Below the pieces are notes generated by a model that did not search any database, was not told the DNA's origin, and saw nothing but the letters and a program-made list of their open reading frames with translations. This document shows positions 1 through 9,349 of a stretch of DNA of 64,000 nt, piece after piece. This stretch comes from Leptospira idonii (GTDB lineage: Bacteria > Spirochaetota > Leptospiria > Leptospirales > Leptospiraceae): assembly GCF_004770995.1 (NCBI RefSeq), contig NZ_RQHW01000047.1, positions 310,001-374,000 on the forward strand, given 5' to 3'. Every line of letters begins with the position of its first letter. The first letter of the stretch is position 1. Both the position numbers and the translations under genes were made by a program.

Positions 1-1
1 A

Positions 2-307
2 GTTCATAAATCTGTGATCGGAGTGAGGCAGTTCATCGACCATGGCACCAAAATCTACAATTCCATTGTCATGGGTCTCGATCATTACGGGTATTTCGAC
101 CGAAGATCCGGCAAAATTCCGAATGGAATTGGCCCGAATTGTGAAATTCGGAATACCATCGTGGACAAGGACTGTGCCATAGGTGCGGATGTGAAACTTT
201 TGAACCTGAAAAACTATACGGAATACGAAGACGAATACATAAAAATCAGGGATGGAATCATCGTTGTTCCCAGACATACCACAGTTCCGGACGGATATTC
301 CATTTAG
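2..307 (+). CDS. glgC: Glucose-1-phosphate adenylyltransferase, C-terminal part
   Basis: The reading frame is open from the first bases of the window, so the gene begins upstream and only about 101 C-terminal residues are present. The segment has the left-handed beta-helix repeats of ADP-glucose pyrophosphorylase, with hexapeptide-like turns (NSIVMGLDHYG, GPNCEIRNTIVDKDC) and the usual C-terminal VVP signature (GIIVVPRHTTVPDG). The enzyme makes ADP-glucose from glucose-1-phosphate and ATP for glycogen synthesis in the cytoplasm. The identification rests on the C-terminal domain only, because the nucleotide-binding domain is outside the window. Confidence 0.85.
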   Translation, partial: VHKSVIGVRQFIDHGTKIYNSIVMGLDHYGYFDRRSGKIPNGIGPNCEIRNTIVDKDCAIGADVKLLNLKNYTEYEDEYIKIRDGIIVVPRHTTVPDGYSI

Positions 308-400
308 CATTGCACAAATTCGCCATAATTATGGCAAAAAATGTCCTAATTGGTATAAAAGATGGAATAAATTCTTGTCACTTATGTTGCATATCCCAAG

Positions 401-1666
401 ATGGAGGGGAAAGGACGCACAGGAACTATGTTCATCACTGAAACACACGAAGGAAATCAGTTTTGGAATGAAACTCATTTTGTTCCTCACTTCCAACCGA
501 TCGTCAATGCGATCAATCGCTCCATCTCCGCTTATGAAGTTCTAGGGCGGCAATTCAATCCGGACGAAAATACATACCACTCTCTCGGTGGCCTCTTTCA
601 CAGCAGGGAACAAGACATGGTTCCCATATACAATATAGATAGAATCCTAAGAGAAAAAGCGGTTCAACAGCTCAAGGAATCCGGCCTTCGCACGAAATTA
701 TTTTTTAACATGATGCCTAACTTTCTTTCGAGAGTGCATCATACCGATCTATTTGCGGAAAACTTTCATATCATCCAACTCATTGAAAAATACGGAATCA
801 ACCGAAATCAGGTTGTGATCGAAATCACCGAGGATGAATTCGACGGCTCTATCGAAAGACTCATTCAAATCGTACAAATCTTTAGAGATTATGGTTTGAA
901 AATCGCAATCGATGATTTGGGATCCGGGTTTTCCAATTTGGAGAGAATCGGTTATCTTCATCCGGACATCATGAAAGTAGACATCCAAATCATGAGAGAG
1001 AGTTTGAATAAGAATTCTTTCAAACAGGTTTTGGGAGCGATCTCCGAAATGTCTCAAAAATTGGGCTCTCAGTTGCTTTTCGAAGGAATTGAAACGGAAG
1101 AGGAAGTGAATCTTGCCTTGTCTATGGGAGCCAATCTTCTTCAGGGATTTTATTTCTCCACTCCGAACCCTCACTTCTTGAATCGAAGCACTTTCTCTGA
1201 CAAAATGACCACAGTATTGGAAAACTTTTCGAAACATCGTTCCAATGAAATTATAGAGAAGGGAATCAGAGAGCAGAACATCATCGACAGATTGAACGAG
1301 ATTTTCAACGGTCTGTCCGATTCCGATGATAACGATTTTGCGTATAACTTCGGTAAAATTCTGGATTCACTTCCGAATAACATACTTAAGATTTTCGTTT
1401 GCGACAAAGACGGTTACCAAATCACTCCCACTTACGATCTGGACAGAAGAAGAGGCGGGTATTTGGAAAAGATGAATCAAATCGGCAATAATTACGCCTG
1501 GAAACCCTATTTTTTAAGACATAGGGCAGAAGCGGACCGATTCCGTAAAAAATGGGGGGTGACTTACCCTCTATATGATATCCAAAATCAAAATCAATAT
1601 GTGATCTTTACCTTTTCTCTCTCCAATGCCAGAATCCTGATCGCTCAGGTGGATTGGGCCGAATAG
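401..1666 (+). CDS. Stand-alone EAL-domain protein (probable c-di-GMP phosphodiesterase)
   Basis: This 421-residue protein has an N-terminal EAL domain (about 25-265) and a C-terminal domain resembling the YkuI-type region that follows some EAL domains. The catalytic set looks complete: E46 in EVLGR, N103 in FNMMP, E141 in EITED, D171-D172 in IDDLGSG, K192 in KVD, E228 in EGIET and Q248 in LQGF. It is therefore likely to hydrolyse cyclic di-GMP. There is no GGDEF domain, signal peptide or membrane segment, so it should be cytosolic. ATG at 401 gives the longest form. An internal ATG at 428 has an AAAGGA sequence 12 bases upstream and may be the true start. It stands alone between glgC and the SUF operon. 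Confidence 0.85.
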   Translation: MEGKGRTGTMFITETHEGNQFWNETHFVPHFQPIVNAINRSISAYEVLGRQFNPDENTYHSLGGLFHSREQDMVPIYNIDRILREKAVQQLKESGLRTKLFFNMMPNFLSRVHHTDLFAENFHIIQLIEKYGINRNQVVIEITEDEFDGSIERLIQIVQIFRDYGLKIAIDDLGSGFSNLERIGYLHPDIMKVDIQIMRESLNKNSFKQVLGAISEMSQKLGSQLLFEGIETEEEVNLALSMGANLLQGFYFSTPNPHFLNRSTFSDKMTTVLENFSKHRSNEIIEKGIREQNIIDRLNEIFNGLSDSDDNDFAYNFGKILDSLPNNILKIFVCDKDGYQITPTYDLDRRRGGYLEKMNQIGNNYAWKPYFLRHRAEADRFRKKWGVTYPLYDIQNQNQYVIFTFSLSNARILIAQVDWAE

Positions 1667-1763
1667 GGAATGGTTTGTTTTTTTTGACTAGCTTGATTTC
1701 CTGGTAGAAGGGATTCGTCTAAAAGTAGAATCATTCTAACTAAATTTACCGGGGATATACACC

Positions 1764-2516
1764 TTGTCCGCCATTCTAGAAATCCGCTCTCTCCACGCGA
1801 CTGTGGGCGACAAAGAAATACTCAAAGGAGTCAATTTGACCATTGGCTCGGGCGAAGTGCATGCCATCATGGGTCCGAACGGCTCTGGAAAAAGCACTCT
1901 TTCCAATGTAATCTTAGGTCATCCTAAATATACAGTGACCTCCGGGGACATTCTGTTCCGAGGTCAGTCCATTTTAGCCCTTCCTACGGAAGAACGAGCT
2001 AGACTTGGTTTATTTCTATCCTTCCAATATCCTACCGCTCTTCCCGGAGTGACGATTGGAAACTTTCTAAAATCGATCTTAAAAGCTCATCGAGGCAAAG
2101 ACATACCTGTTAAGGAATTTCGTTCCGAATTGAAATCGGCAATGTCCCTTTTGGAAGTCCCCGATTCGTTTATTGGTCGTTATGTGAATGACGGGTTTTC
2201 CGGTGGTGAGAAAAAAAGAGCCGAAATTTTACAGATGAGTCTTTTGAAGCCCACCTTATCCATCTTAGATGAAACAGACTCCGGTCTTGACATCGATGCT
2301 CTTCGTATCGTTTCCGAAGGAATCACCGCAAACAAAACAAACGAACGTTCCATTTTACTCATCACACATTACCAAAGAATGCTGAATTATGTGGTTCCCG
2401 ATTTCGTACACGTGTTCGCCGACGGAAGAATTTTGGAAACCGGAGGAAAAGAACTTTCTTTGAAATTGGAAGAATCCGGTTACGATTGGATTTTGGAAAG
2501 AGAAGGGGTTAAATAA
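1764..2516 (+). CDS. sufC: SufC, Fe-S assembly ATPase
   Basis: This 250-residue ABC-type ATPase powers the SUF scaffold that builds iron-sulfur clusters. Visible motifs are Walker A GPNGSGKS (about residues 36-43), the ABC signature [10 protein letters not shown] and Walker [17 protein letters not shown], which carries the SufC-type DETDSGLD. It has no transmembrane partner, as expected for a soluble SufBCD complex. The start is TTG at 1764 with GGGGAT upstream. It is the first gene of the sufCD-Rieske-sufSUT operon and ends directly against the sufD start. No convincing promoter was found in the 97 bases upstream. Confidence 0.95.
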   Translation: MSAILEIRSLHATVGDKEILKGVNLTIGSGEVHAIMGPNGSGKSTLSNVILGHPKYTVTSGDILFRGQSILALPTEERARLGLFLSFQYPTALPGVTIGNFLKSILKAHRGKDIPVKEFRSELKSAMSLLEVPDSFIGRYVNDGFSGGEKKRAEILQMSLLKPTLSILDETDSGLDIDALRIVSEGITANKTNERSILLITHYQRMLNYVVPDFVHVFADGRILETGGKELSLKLEESGYDWILEREGVK

Positions 2517-3695
2517 TTGAACGTTTCTCTCCTTAGGAATGAAACTTCCCGATTGGACCAAGGTCTTGTCGCATCCTTTCGAGAAAAAGCGAAGTCATTA
2601 CTTGGCACTCTTTCCTTTCCCAAAGGAGACGAGGAAGTTTGGAGAAAATTTCCGTTAAATCAATTTCATTTTCCCGAGTTAAGTTCTGAACCTTTGACTT
2701 CTTCCGTAGAGGTGAAAGATTCCATTTTTGCATCCGAAATTGTTTCTTCCAAAGCAAGTGAGATCTTCGACGAATTATTGGAATCTTGTAAGTCCGATTT
2801 TTTCGCCTTGTACGGTTTGGTTCATGCAAAGGAATATTATTTCTATTCGTTAGGCGGGCAGGATGGCAAAGACGAAGTGGAAGATTGGAATTTTCACTTC
2901 AAAGGGGAAGGTTCCGTTTCCTCGGTATTTTTGCTCCATGTTCCTAAAAACAAAAAAGTTCGACTTACTGAGAATTATTCCTCATCCACTGTCTCCGATA
3001 AACTTCATCTATTTACTTCCGTTAGTTTCTACGATTTGGAAGATGCTTCCTGTCTGGATTTGGTTCTTACCGAGGATTACGATCCCGATCTTTATCATTT
3101 CCGTTCCGTATTCAGCAGACAGGCGAAAGATTCCAAACTTTCCCTATACAGTTTTCCTTTGGGAGGGTTCCGAGGAAAAACGTTCTATTTTCCTAAACTT
3201 TCCGGAAAAGGAAGCGAATTGAATCTTTCCGCAGTCACTGCTCTGAATCAAAGAGAATGGAACGATGTGGAAGCTCTTGTCACCCATCATGCGGATCATA
3301 CTACAAGCAAACTTTCTTATAAGACCATTGTCACTGACAAATCCCATCATATTTTCACCGGAAATCTCCATATTCCACCTAATTTAAAAAAGGTGGTCGC
3401 TCATCAAGAATCCCATAATCTTTCCTTGGACAAAAAGGCGAGAGCGGAAGCGAATCCTAAATTAGAAGTTTTTTCGGAAGACGTATCCTGCACCCATGGG
3501 GCCACAGTGGGAGATATCGACGAAGAACAGTTGTTTTATCTTCTTTCCAGAGGGCTTTCTCCCGAGGATGCCAAGTCTCTTCTTGTTTCCGCATTTTACG
3601 GGAAAGCCATTGCTGAACTTCCTTTCCCCGATTCTTTGAAGGAAACATTGGAAACAAGAATTCATTCTAAAATTTCAGGCAGGAAGATCGGATGA
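2517..3695 (+). CDS. sufD: SufD-type Fe-S scaffold protein
   Basis: This 392-residue SufB/SufD family protein has its conserved beta-helix core in the C-terminal two thirds. The C-terminal block ends in DVSCTHGATVGDIDEEQLFYL, which matches the SufD form (HGATVG) and not the SufB form (HEATTS). A TTG start at 2517 follows the sufC stop with no gap, suggesting translational coupling. The N-terminal part is poorly conserved, as is normal for SufD. In known systems SufD works with SufB and SufC; no sufB lies in this cluster, so SufB must be encoded elsewhere or this protein must act with SufC alone. Confidence 0.88.
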   Translation: MNVSLLRNETSRLDQGLVASFREKAKSLLGTLSFPKGDEEVWRKFPLNQFHFPELSSEPLTSSVEVKDSIFASEIVSSKASEIFDELLESCKSDFFALYGLVHAKEYYFYSLGGQDGKDEVEDWNFHFKGEGSVSSVFLLHVPKNKKVRLTENYSSSTVSDKLHLFTSVSFYDLEDASCLDLVLTEDYDPDLYHFRSVFSRQAKDSKLSLYSFPLGGFRGKTFYFPKLSGKGSELNLSAVTALNQREWNDVEALVTHHADHTTSKLSYKTIVTDKSHHIFTGNLHIPPNLKKVVAHQESHNLSLDKKARAEANPKLEVFSEDVSCTHGATVGDIDEEQLFYLLSRGLSPEDAKSLLVSAFYGKAIAELPFPDSLKETLETRIHSKISGRKIG

Positions 3696-4003
3696 GCTAT
3701 CGCAGATTGATTTCCGCAAACGAAGTGAAGGAAGGTGAGATCAAGGTAGTCGATACCCGTTATTGCAGAGTTGCATTGACAAAGGTTGGAAACGATTATC
3801 TTGCTTTCGAAGACCAATGCACTCACGACGGGGAAGAGATTTCCTGCGGAACCTTGGAAGGAGAAGTCATCACTTGCCCCAGACATTTTGCGAAGTTCAA
3901 CATTCGTACGGGTGAGGTTTTGGAACGCCCTGCTACGGAACCTCTTCCTGTTTTTAAAACCAGAGTAGTAGAAGAAAATCTAGAAGTGGATTTGGAGGAT
4001 TGA
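3692..4003 (+). CDS. Rieske-type [2Fe-2S] ferredoxin in suf operon
   Basis: A 103-residue soluble Rieske protein. The cluster ligands are visible as C43-T-H45 and C62-P-R-H65, the classical CxH...CxxH pair. Its ATG overlaps the sufD stop (ATGA), so the two are probably co-translated. Small Rieske ferredoxins of this kind occur in some suf operons and as electron donors of ring dioxygenases. Here the position between sufD and sufS argues for electron supply to, or cluster handling by, the SUF machinery. That role is inferred from context. Confidence 0.88.
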   Translation: MSYRRLISANEVKEGEIKVVDTRYCRVALTKVGNDYLAFEDQCTHDGEEISCGTLEGEVITCPRHFAKFNIRTGEVLERPATEPLPVFKTRVVEENLEVDLED

Positions 4004-4004
4004 T

Positions 4005-5249
4005 ATGAAGATAGATCCGTATCAAATCAGAAACGATTTTCCCATTCTCTCCACGAAAACACCTAACGGTAAAAATTTGGTTTATTTGGACAACGGTGCT
4101 TCTTCCCAAAAGCCTAAGTCCGTAATAGAAGCAACAAATCGATATTATACGGAAGAAAATGCGAACATCCACAGGGGAGTGTATCATCTTTCCCAACATG
4201 CAACGGAGATGTTCGAAAAAACGAGAATCAAAACCTCTCATTTTTTCCAAGCGCAATGTGCGAAAGCCATCATTTTTACCAGAGGAACTACCGAATCCAT
4301 CAACTTGGTAGCTCAGACTTGGGGGAGAGTGAATATTTCGGAAGGGGACGAGATCGTCCTAAGCGTTCAGGAACATCATTCCAATTTGGTTCCTTGGCAG
4401 ATGTTGGCTCAGGAAAAAAGAGCCATTCTGAAATTCATCCCCATCCAAGAGGACAGTAAATACGACCTTTCCGGTCTCAAAGACATCATCACCAAAAGAA
4501 CCAAATTGGTTGCGGTTTCTCATATGTCCAATGTGACCGGAACCATCCACGATGTGGCTCCCATCATCGAAAGAGCTCGCCAAGTGGGCGCAAAAGTATT
4601 ATTAGATGGAGCTCAGGCCGCTTCTCATTTGAAAGTGAACCTGGTTTCTTTAGATGCCGATTTTTACGCATTCTCCGCGCATAAGATGCTCGGGCCTACC
4701 GGTGTAGGAGTTCTTTTCGGAAAAGAAGAGATTTTAGAAGCTATGCCTCCTTGGATGGGCGGAGGAGATATGATCGAATCCGTCGATTTGGAACGTTCCA
4801 CATACGCCAATCTTCCCGCCAAACTGGAAGCAGGTACTCCCAATATCGCAGGAGTGATCGGTTTTTCTTATGCCTTGGATTATCTCAGTCAATTGGGAAT
4901 GGAAAACATCCATGCTCATGAAATGGAGATCACTGAATACGCTCTCTCTCGACTGAATCGTATGGGCGGTCTTACTATTTACGGAACGGAAGATATGGAA
5001 AAAAGAGGGGGAGTGATTTCCTTTACTTTGGATGGAGTTCATCCTCATGACGTAGGTTCCATCCTCGATGAAGAAGGCATCGCCATTCGAGTGGGGCATC
5101 ATTGCTGCCAGCCTTTGATGAAGCGTTGGAGCATTCCTGGAACTTGTAGAGCATCTTTCTATTTGTACAATACCAAAGAAGATGTAGATGCACTCGTTTA
5201 CGGTATCGAGAAGGTGAAATCTATTTTTTCCCGTGTCGCAAGAAAATAA
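4005..5249 (+). CDS. sufS: SufS cysteine desulfurase (group II)
   Basis: A 414-residue PLP enzyme that takes sulfur from cysteine and passes it as a persulfide to the SUF scaffold. K227 in AFSAHKMLG is the expected PLP Schiff-base lysine. The catalytic cysteine is C367 in [10 protein letters not shown], followed here by a second cysteine (C368) where alanine is common. Length and motifs match the SufS/CsdA group, not IscS. The 3' end overlaps the next gene (sufU) by 17 bases, consistent with coupling and with the SufS-SufU partnership. Confidence 0.95.
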   Translation: MKIDPYQIRNDFPILSTKTPNGKNLVYLDNGASSQKPKSVIEATNRYYTEENANIHRGVYHLSQHATEMFEKTRIKTSHFFQAQCAKAIIFTRGTTESINLVAQTWGRVNISEGDEIVLSVQEHHSNLVPWQMLAQEKRAILKFIPIQEDSKYDLSGLKDIITKRTKLVAVSHMSNVTGTIHDVAPIIERARQVGAKVLLDGAQAASHLKVNLVSLDADFYAFSAHKMLGPTGVGVLFGKEEILEAMPPWMGGGDMIESVDLERSTYANLPAKLEAGTPNIAGVIGFSYALDYLSQLGMENIHAHEMEITEYALSRLNRMGGLTIYGTEDMEKRGGVISFTLDGVHPHDVGSILDEEGIAIRVGHHCCQPLMKRWSIPGTCRASFYLYNTKEDVDALVYGIEKVKSIFSRVARK

Positions 5250-5646
5250 TCATATCGATCTTTTCCTCAATTGGAAAAACCAGGGAATTTGGAATTTCTC
5301 TTCCTCTTTCGACAGAATATTATATGCTAAAAATCCTATGTGCGGTGACGAAACGGAATTGTTTGTTTCGCAGGATAGGAACCTTTCTTTGCAAATCTTG
5401 GGTCTAAAAGGAGAAGCCTGTTCTATCTGTCAGGCTTCCGCAGGAATTTTATATGCGAAAAAACATCTTTGGACGGAAGATTTTGTCCGTTCCGAGTGGG
5501 AGCTAAGGCAGAAGTATTTGGAAACAGGAATCGGTTCCGAAGAGATTCCCGATTCGGAAAGAGAATTCTGGGAAATCGTTTTGCATTATCCTGGACGTCA
5601 CAGATGCGCTTTACTGCCTTATGTTGCCTTGAAAAAGGGATTTTAG
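5233..5646 (+). CDS. sufU: SufU-like sulfur-transfer protein
   Basis: This 137-residue NifU-N/SufU family protein accepts the persulfide from SufS. The metal/sulfur ligands are C37 and D39 in NPMCGD, C63 in GEACSIC and C125 in GRHRCA, the pattern of zinc-dependent SufU. An additional cysteine (C66) lies within the second motif. The assigned start is GTG at 5233 inside the sufS 3' end, giving a 17-base overlap; a later start is possible but no ATG lies near the conserved N-terminus. SufU, not SufE, is the expected partner in operons that also carry sufT. Confidence 0.85.
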   Translation: MSQENNHIDLFLNWKNQGIWNFSSSFDRILYAKNPMCGDETELFVSQDRNLSLQILGLKGEACSICQASAGILYAKKHLWTEDFVRSEWELRQKYLETGIGSEEIPDSEREFWEIVLHYPGRHRCALLPYVALKKGF

Positions 5647-5655
5647 GAGAATAAT

Positions 5656-5979
5656 ATGATCACAATGCCGAACACTCCGAAAGAATGGGAAGTTTACAAT
5701 AGCGTTCGTGAGGTGGAAGATCCTGAAATCGGAATTTCTCTCATTGAACTAGGGTTAATCTATCAAATCACCGTGGAAGACGGCAAAGCGGATATCGTGA
5801 TGACTTTCACTTCTCTGGCTTGCCCTGCCGGTCCTCAAATGAAGCAGGATGTCGAAAATTTCGCTCTTCGAGTGGACGGAATCAACGAAGCGGTAGTCAA
5901 TATCGTCTGGAACCCGAAATGGGACCCCAGAGAGATGGCAAGTGAAGAAGCAAAGATGCAGATGGGTATCTTTGATTGA
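5656..5979 (+). CDS. sufT: SufT / MIP18-family (DUF59) Fe-S maturation protein
   Basis: A 107-residue DUF59 protein. The family signature is present: DPEIG at 22-26, ELGLIY and TSLACP with C56. Proteins of this family help transfer or mature Fe-S clusters in SUF-dependent bacteria. AGGAGA at 5645-5650 is well spaced for ATG 5656; ATG 5665 is an alternative. It is the last gene of the suf operon and is followed after nine bases by the gamma-glutamyltransferase gene on the same strand. PaaD-like function is excluded by the suf context. Confidence 0.88.
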   Translation: MITMPNTPKEWEVYNSVREVEDPEIGISLIELGLIYQITVEDGKADIVMTFTSLACPAGPQMKQDVENFALRVDGINEAVVNIVWNPKWDPREMASEEAKMQMGIFD

Positions 5980-5988
5980 GGAAATGCC

Positions 5989-7752
5989 ATGAAACTTAAG
6001 TTATATGCTAAATCCTCTTTCTTATTTTTTTTCCTTCTACTTGTTCATTGCCATCCTGCCTTTCTCCAACAATCCGGTTCCGCTGCTTCCAAAGAGATTA
6101 AAATCCTCCCTCAGATCGAGGGAGCTCCCGAAAAAAGGGAAAGATATGAAATCAAAGGGAACGAATTCGTAATCGCTACGGATCATCCTCTCGCTTCCGA
6201 TGCGGGTATGTTCGCTTGGAAGGAAGGGGGAAACGTGGTGGATAGTTTTGTCGCCGCAAGTTTTGCCGTTTCCGTGCTTCGCCCTCAGTCCACCGGGCTT
6301 TTGGGAGGAGGGTTTGCAGTGATCAATCTGAACAAAGGTAAACTCAGGAAAGCGTTCGACTTCCGAGAAAGATCTCCCGAAAAAGGAATCGCCGAACTTT
6401 ATTTAGATGAGAACGGGAAACCGATCCCTGGAAAAACATTGAACGGTCCTTATAGTGCGGGAGTGCCCGGAAACATACAGGGTTTGGTTTTCATTCAGAA
6501 AAAATACGGTAAACTTCCTTTGGCAAAGGTTTTGGAACCTTCCATTCATATCGCATCGAAAGGTTTTTCCGTTTACGGAGATTTGGCGAGAGCCATCCAA
6601 TCCCAATGGTCTTTGATGAATCCTGAGATGCAGTCCGTTTTCGGAAGAGAAGGCAGACCTCTCCGGGAAGGGGAAATGATCTATCAGAAAGATCTTGCTT
6701 TAGTTTTGGAACAGATCCAAACCAACGGAGATGCCGAGATCAGAGAAGGAGAGACTGCCAAAAAGATAGTTTCTTATTATCTTTCTCATGGGGAATTTAT
6801 CACAGCTTCCGATTTGAAGAACTATCAGGTTTTGGAAACGGAACCCATTTTCGGGACTGCTTTCGGGAAACAAATCATGACCATGCCCCCTCCTTCTTCG
6901 GGAGTTCATTTGATCACTATCTTTCATGTTTGGAACGAATTGAATCAGAAGAAAACACTTCCAGGAGGAGAAATTCGTCCGATTTTGGATTTAACGGAAG
7001 CTATGCGGGTCGGCTATCGGGATAGAGCCAATTTGGGAGGTGATCCTAAATTCACTGCGATCGATGTGAATAGACTCACCTCATTAAATTATGCGAAATC
7101 GGAAGCTGCGGAAATCGAGAAAAAAATTGTTTCCGGTGCTTGGCCGCAAAACTCTTCCTCATCTTTGAAACCTGAATCTTACAACACAACTCATATCTCC
7201 GTTTTGGATAAGGAAGGAAATGCTGTTTCTTCCACACAGTCCGTCAACGGAAGTTTCGGGGCGAAGGTTTTGGTTCCAGGGACAGGACTCATTCTGAACA
7301 ATACCATGGACGATTTTTCCGTGGCACCTGGAGTTCCTAATCTATACGGTTTGGTGGGTGCGGCTTCCAATGCGATCGGCAAAGGAAAAACTCCTCTTTC
7401 TAGCATGTCCCCCAGCATTGTTCTGGATGAAAAAGGAAACAGTTTGATCGTGATTGGTGCTCCCGGAGGATCTCAAATCCCCACCACAATTTTGAATACT
7501 TTGTATCGCTATCAGGTAGAGGGAAACGGTCTGTACGAAAGTGCGTCCTATCCTCGTCTGCACCATCAATTTCAACCTGATATTTTATTTGTGGAACCGG
7601 AAGCAAAATCGAATTTTCCGGAAGTGGATTTGCCATTTTACCAAGTCCAATATACTAGACATAGGGCAAAAGTTTTTGCCGTTGCCAAAGAAGGAGACAA
7701 ACTCATAGGAGTGTCCGATCCCAGAGGGGACGGAATTCCTCTCGGTTTTTAA
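5989..7752 (+). CDS. ggt: Gamma-glutamyltransferase, predicted lipoprotein
   Basis: A 587-residue N-terminal-nucleophile hydrolase that cleaves or transfers the gamma-glutamyl group of glutathione. The N-terminus is a signal peptide ending in LLLVHC, so C21 is the predicted lipid-anchored residue and the enzyme should face the periplasm or cell surface. The autoprocessing site is N-T400-T-H-I-S-V, with T400 as the expected new N-terminal nucleophile of the small subunit. The downstream LNNTMDDFS and PLSSMSPSIV blocks are also typical. It precedes gshA by one base, so glutathione recycling and synthesis are probably co-expressed. Confidence 0.93.
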   Translation: MKLKLYAKSSFLFFFLLLVHCHPAFLQQSGSAASKEIKILPQIEGAPEKRERYEIKGNEFVIATDHPLASDAGMFAWKEGGNVVDSFVAASFAVSVLRPQSTGLLGGGFAVINLNKGKLRKAFDFRERSPEKGIAELYLDENGKPIPGKTLNGPYSAGVPGNIQGLVFIQKKYGKLPLAKVLEPSIHIASKGFSVYGDLARAIQSQWSLMNPEMQSVFGREGRPLREGEMIYQKDLALVLEQIQTNGDAEIREGETAKKIVSYYLSHGEFITASDLKNYQVLETEPIFGTAFGKQIMTMPPPSSGVHLITIFHVWNELNQKKTLPGGEIRPILDLTEAMRVGYRDRANLGGDPKFTAIDVNRLTSLNYAKSEAAEIEKKIVSGAWPQNSSSSLKPESYNTTHISVLDKEGNAVSSTQSVNGSFGAKVLVPGTGLILNNTMDDFSVAPGVPNLYGLVGAASNAIGKGKTPLSSMSPSIVLDEKGNSLIVIGAPGGSQIPTTILNTLYRYQVEGNGLYESASYPRLHHQFQPDILFVEPEAKSNFPEVDLPFYQVQYTRHRAKVFAVAKEGDKLIGVSDPRGDGIPLGF

Positions 7753-7753
7753 T

Positions 7754-9349
7754 ATGACAAAACCAAAACTACTTTCTCGCTTTTATAAAAAAACAGCCAA
7801 AACGATTCTGAAAGAAAATTACTCCGAATGTCTCTCTTCCGCAAAACACGGATTAGAGAGAGAAACTTTGAGAGTGGATGGAAAAGGACAAATTTCCAAA
7901 AAAAATCACCCTCAATCTTTAGGCTCCGCACTGACTCATCCTCTGATCAAAACCGATTTCGCGGAACCGCAAGTGGAATATGCGACAGGCGCCTATAAAA
8001 CCATAGAAGAAACTATGGGAGAATTGACGGAGCTACATGCGTTCACTTTGCGAAAGTTAGATGGCGAAACCCTTTGGCCTTTCAGTATGCCTGGCCCTCT
8101 ACCTTCGGAAGACAAAATTCCTGTCGGGTTGTACGGAACCAGCAAAGAAGGCAGAAAAAAAACGATCTATCGAAAGGGTTTGGGAAATCGTTACGGGAGA
8201 AAGATGCAGACGATTTCAGGAGTGCATTATAATCTTTCTTTCGATAAATGCCTTCTTTCCTTTATTTCTGATCTGCGTTATAAAAAGCCCTTAACTAAAG
8301 AAACCCAATCGCAGATCTATTTCGATACGATCCGTAATTTCAATCGTATATCCCCTGTTTTATTATATTTTTTCGGAGCTTCCAGTTTAATCGATGAGAG
8401 TTTTCATAAGGAGGATAAAAACCTGTCCTCCTATCGGAAAAAAACTTTATACTCTCCTTTTGCGACTACTCTTCGTTTATCGAGCATCGGTTATACCAGC
8501 GCCGTCCAGGGAAAACATCCCATCTCCGTCAATTCCCTGAAAGATTATTCATACGATATGTGTGCGGCGGTCTCCAAACCGTATTCAGGATATTCTTCTA
8601 TTTCTGAAAAAGAACAGTTGAACGATCATTACCTTCAGATCGAAAACGAATACTATTCCTTAGTCCGTCCCAAGCAGGTTCCTCATGGAGACGAAAGGGT
8701 ATTGGATGCATTGATGGAAAGAGGAGTGGAATACTTAGAGATTCGGCTTTTGGATGTGGATCCTTTTTCTCCGGTAGGAGTGGAAGAGAACCGTTTGTAT
8801 TTCATTCATCTACTTCTTCTTCATTGTCTTTTGTCCGATTCTCCCAAAGCGGATAGATCCGAAATGAAGGATTGGAAAGCCAACCAGGAAAAGGTGACTT
8901 GGAACGGTCGAAATCCGAAAACTTCCGTACAATTTATGGGAGAAAAATGGAATTTTTCAGAATTCATATATCAAGTATTAGTCGAACTCCAGCCGATTGC
9001 GGACATTTTGGATCGAAATGATTCTGAAAACGGAAAGTATTCCAAGGCTTGGGAAGCTCAGTGGGAAAAATGGAACGATCCAGGTCTTTTGGCGACCACA
9101 ATCTCCGAACTGGATCTAAATATCAATAAGATGAGTTATGCGGAGTTCGGTCTTAAATTATCCCAAAGTCATGCTCAATATTTGAAAGAAATTCCTATCA
9201 GTTTGGAGAGAATGCAATATTTCGAAGATATGGCAGAACAATCCTTATACGAACAAAAAAAGCTGGAGAACTTGGAAGGTTCCCATCTAAAAAAGAATCA
9301 AAAACCGATAGAACTAAAACCTCTGAATATTTGTTCCGGAACAGTATGA
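7754..9349 (+). CDS. gshA: Glutamate-cysteine ligase (GshA type)
   Basis: A 531-residue gamma-glutamylcysteine synthetase of the enterobacterial GshA/GshF-N family. Diagnostic stretches include HGLERETLRV near residue 36, THPLIKTDFAEPQ, the WPFSMP block and SGVHYNLSF. It performs the first step of glutathione synthesis (glutamate + cysteine + ATP). ATG 7754 follows the ggt stop by one base. The stop overlaps the ATG of the next gene (ATGA), which encodes the ATP-grasp half of GshF-type enzymes. The pair looks like a GshF enzyme split into two coupled genes. Confidence 0.92.
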   Translation: MTKPKLLSRFYKKTAKTILKENYSECLSSAKHGLERETLRVDGKGQISKKNHPQSLGSALTHPLIKTDFAEPQVEYATGAYKTIEETMGELTELHAFTLRKLDGETLWPFSMPGPLPSEDKIPVGLYGTSKEGRKKTIYRKGLGNRYGRKMQTISGVHYNLSFDKCLLSFISDLRYKKPLTKETQSQIYFDTIRNFNRISPVLLYFFGASSLIDESFHKEDKNLSSYRKKTLYSPFATTLRLSSIGYTSAVQGKHPISVNSLKDYSYDMCAAVSKPYSGYSSISEKEQLNDHYLQIENEYYSLVRPKQVPHGDERVLDALMERGVEYLEIRLLDVDPFSPVGVEENRLYFIHLLLLHCLLSDSPKADRSEMKDWKANQEKVTWNGRNPKTSVQFMGEKWNFSEFIYQVLVELQPIADILDRNDSENGKYSKAWEAQWEKWNDPGLLATTISELDLNINKMSYAEFGLKLSQSHAQYLKEIPISLERMQYFEDMAEQSLYEQKKLENLEGSHLKKNQKPIELKPLNICSGTV

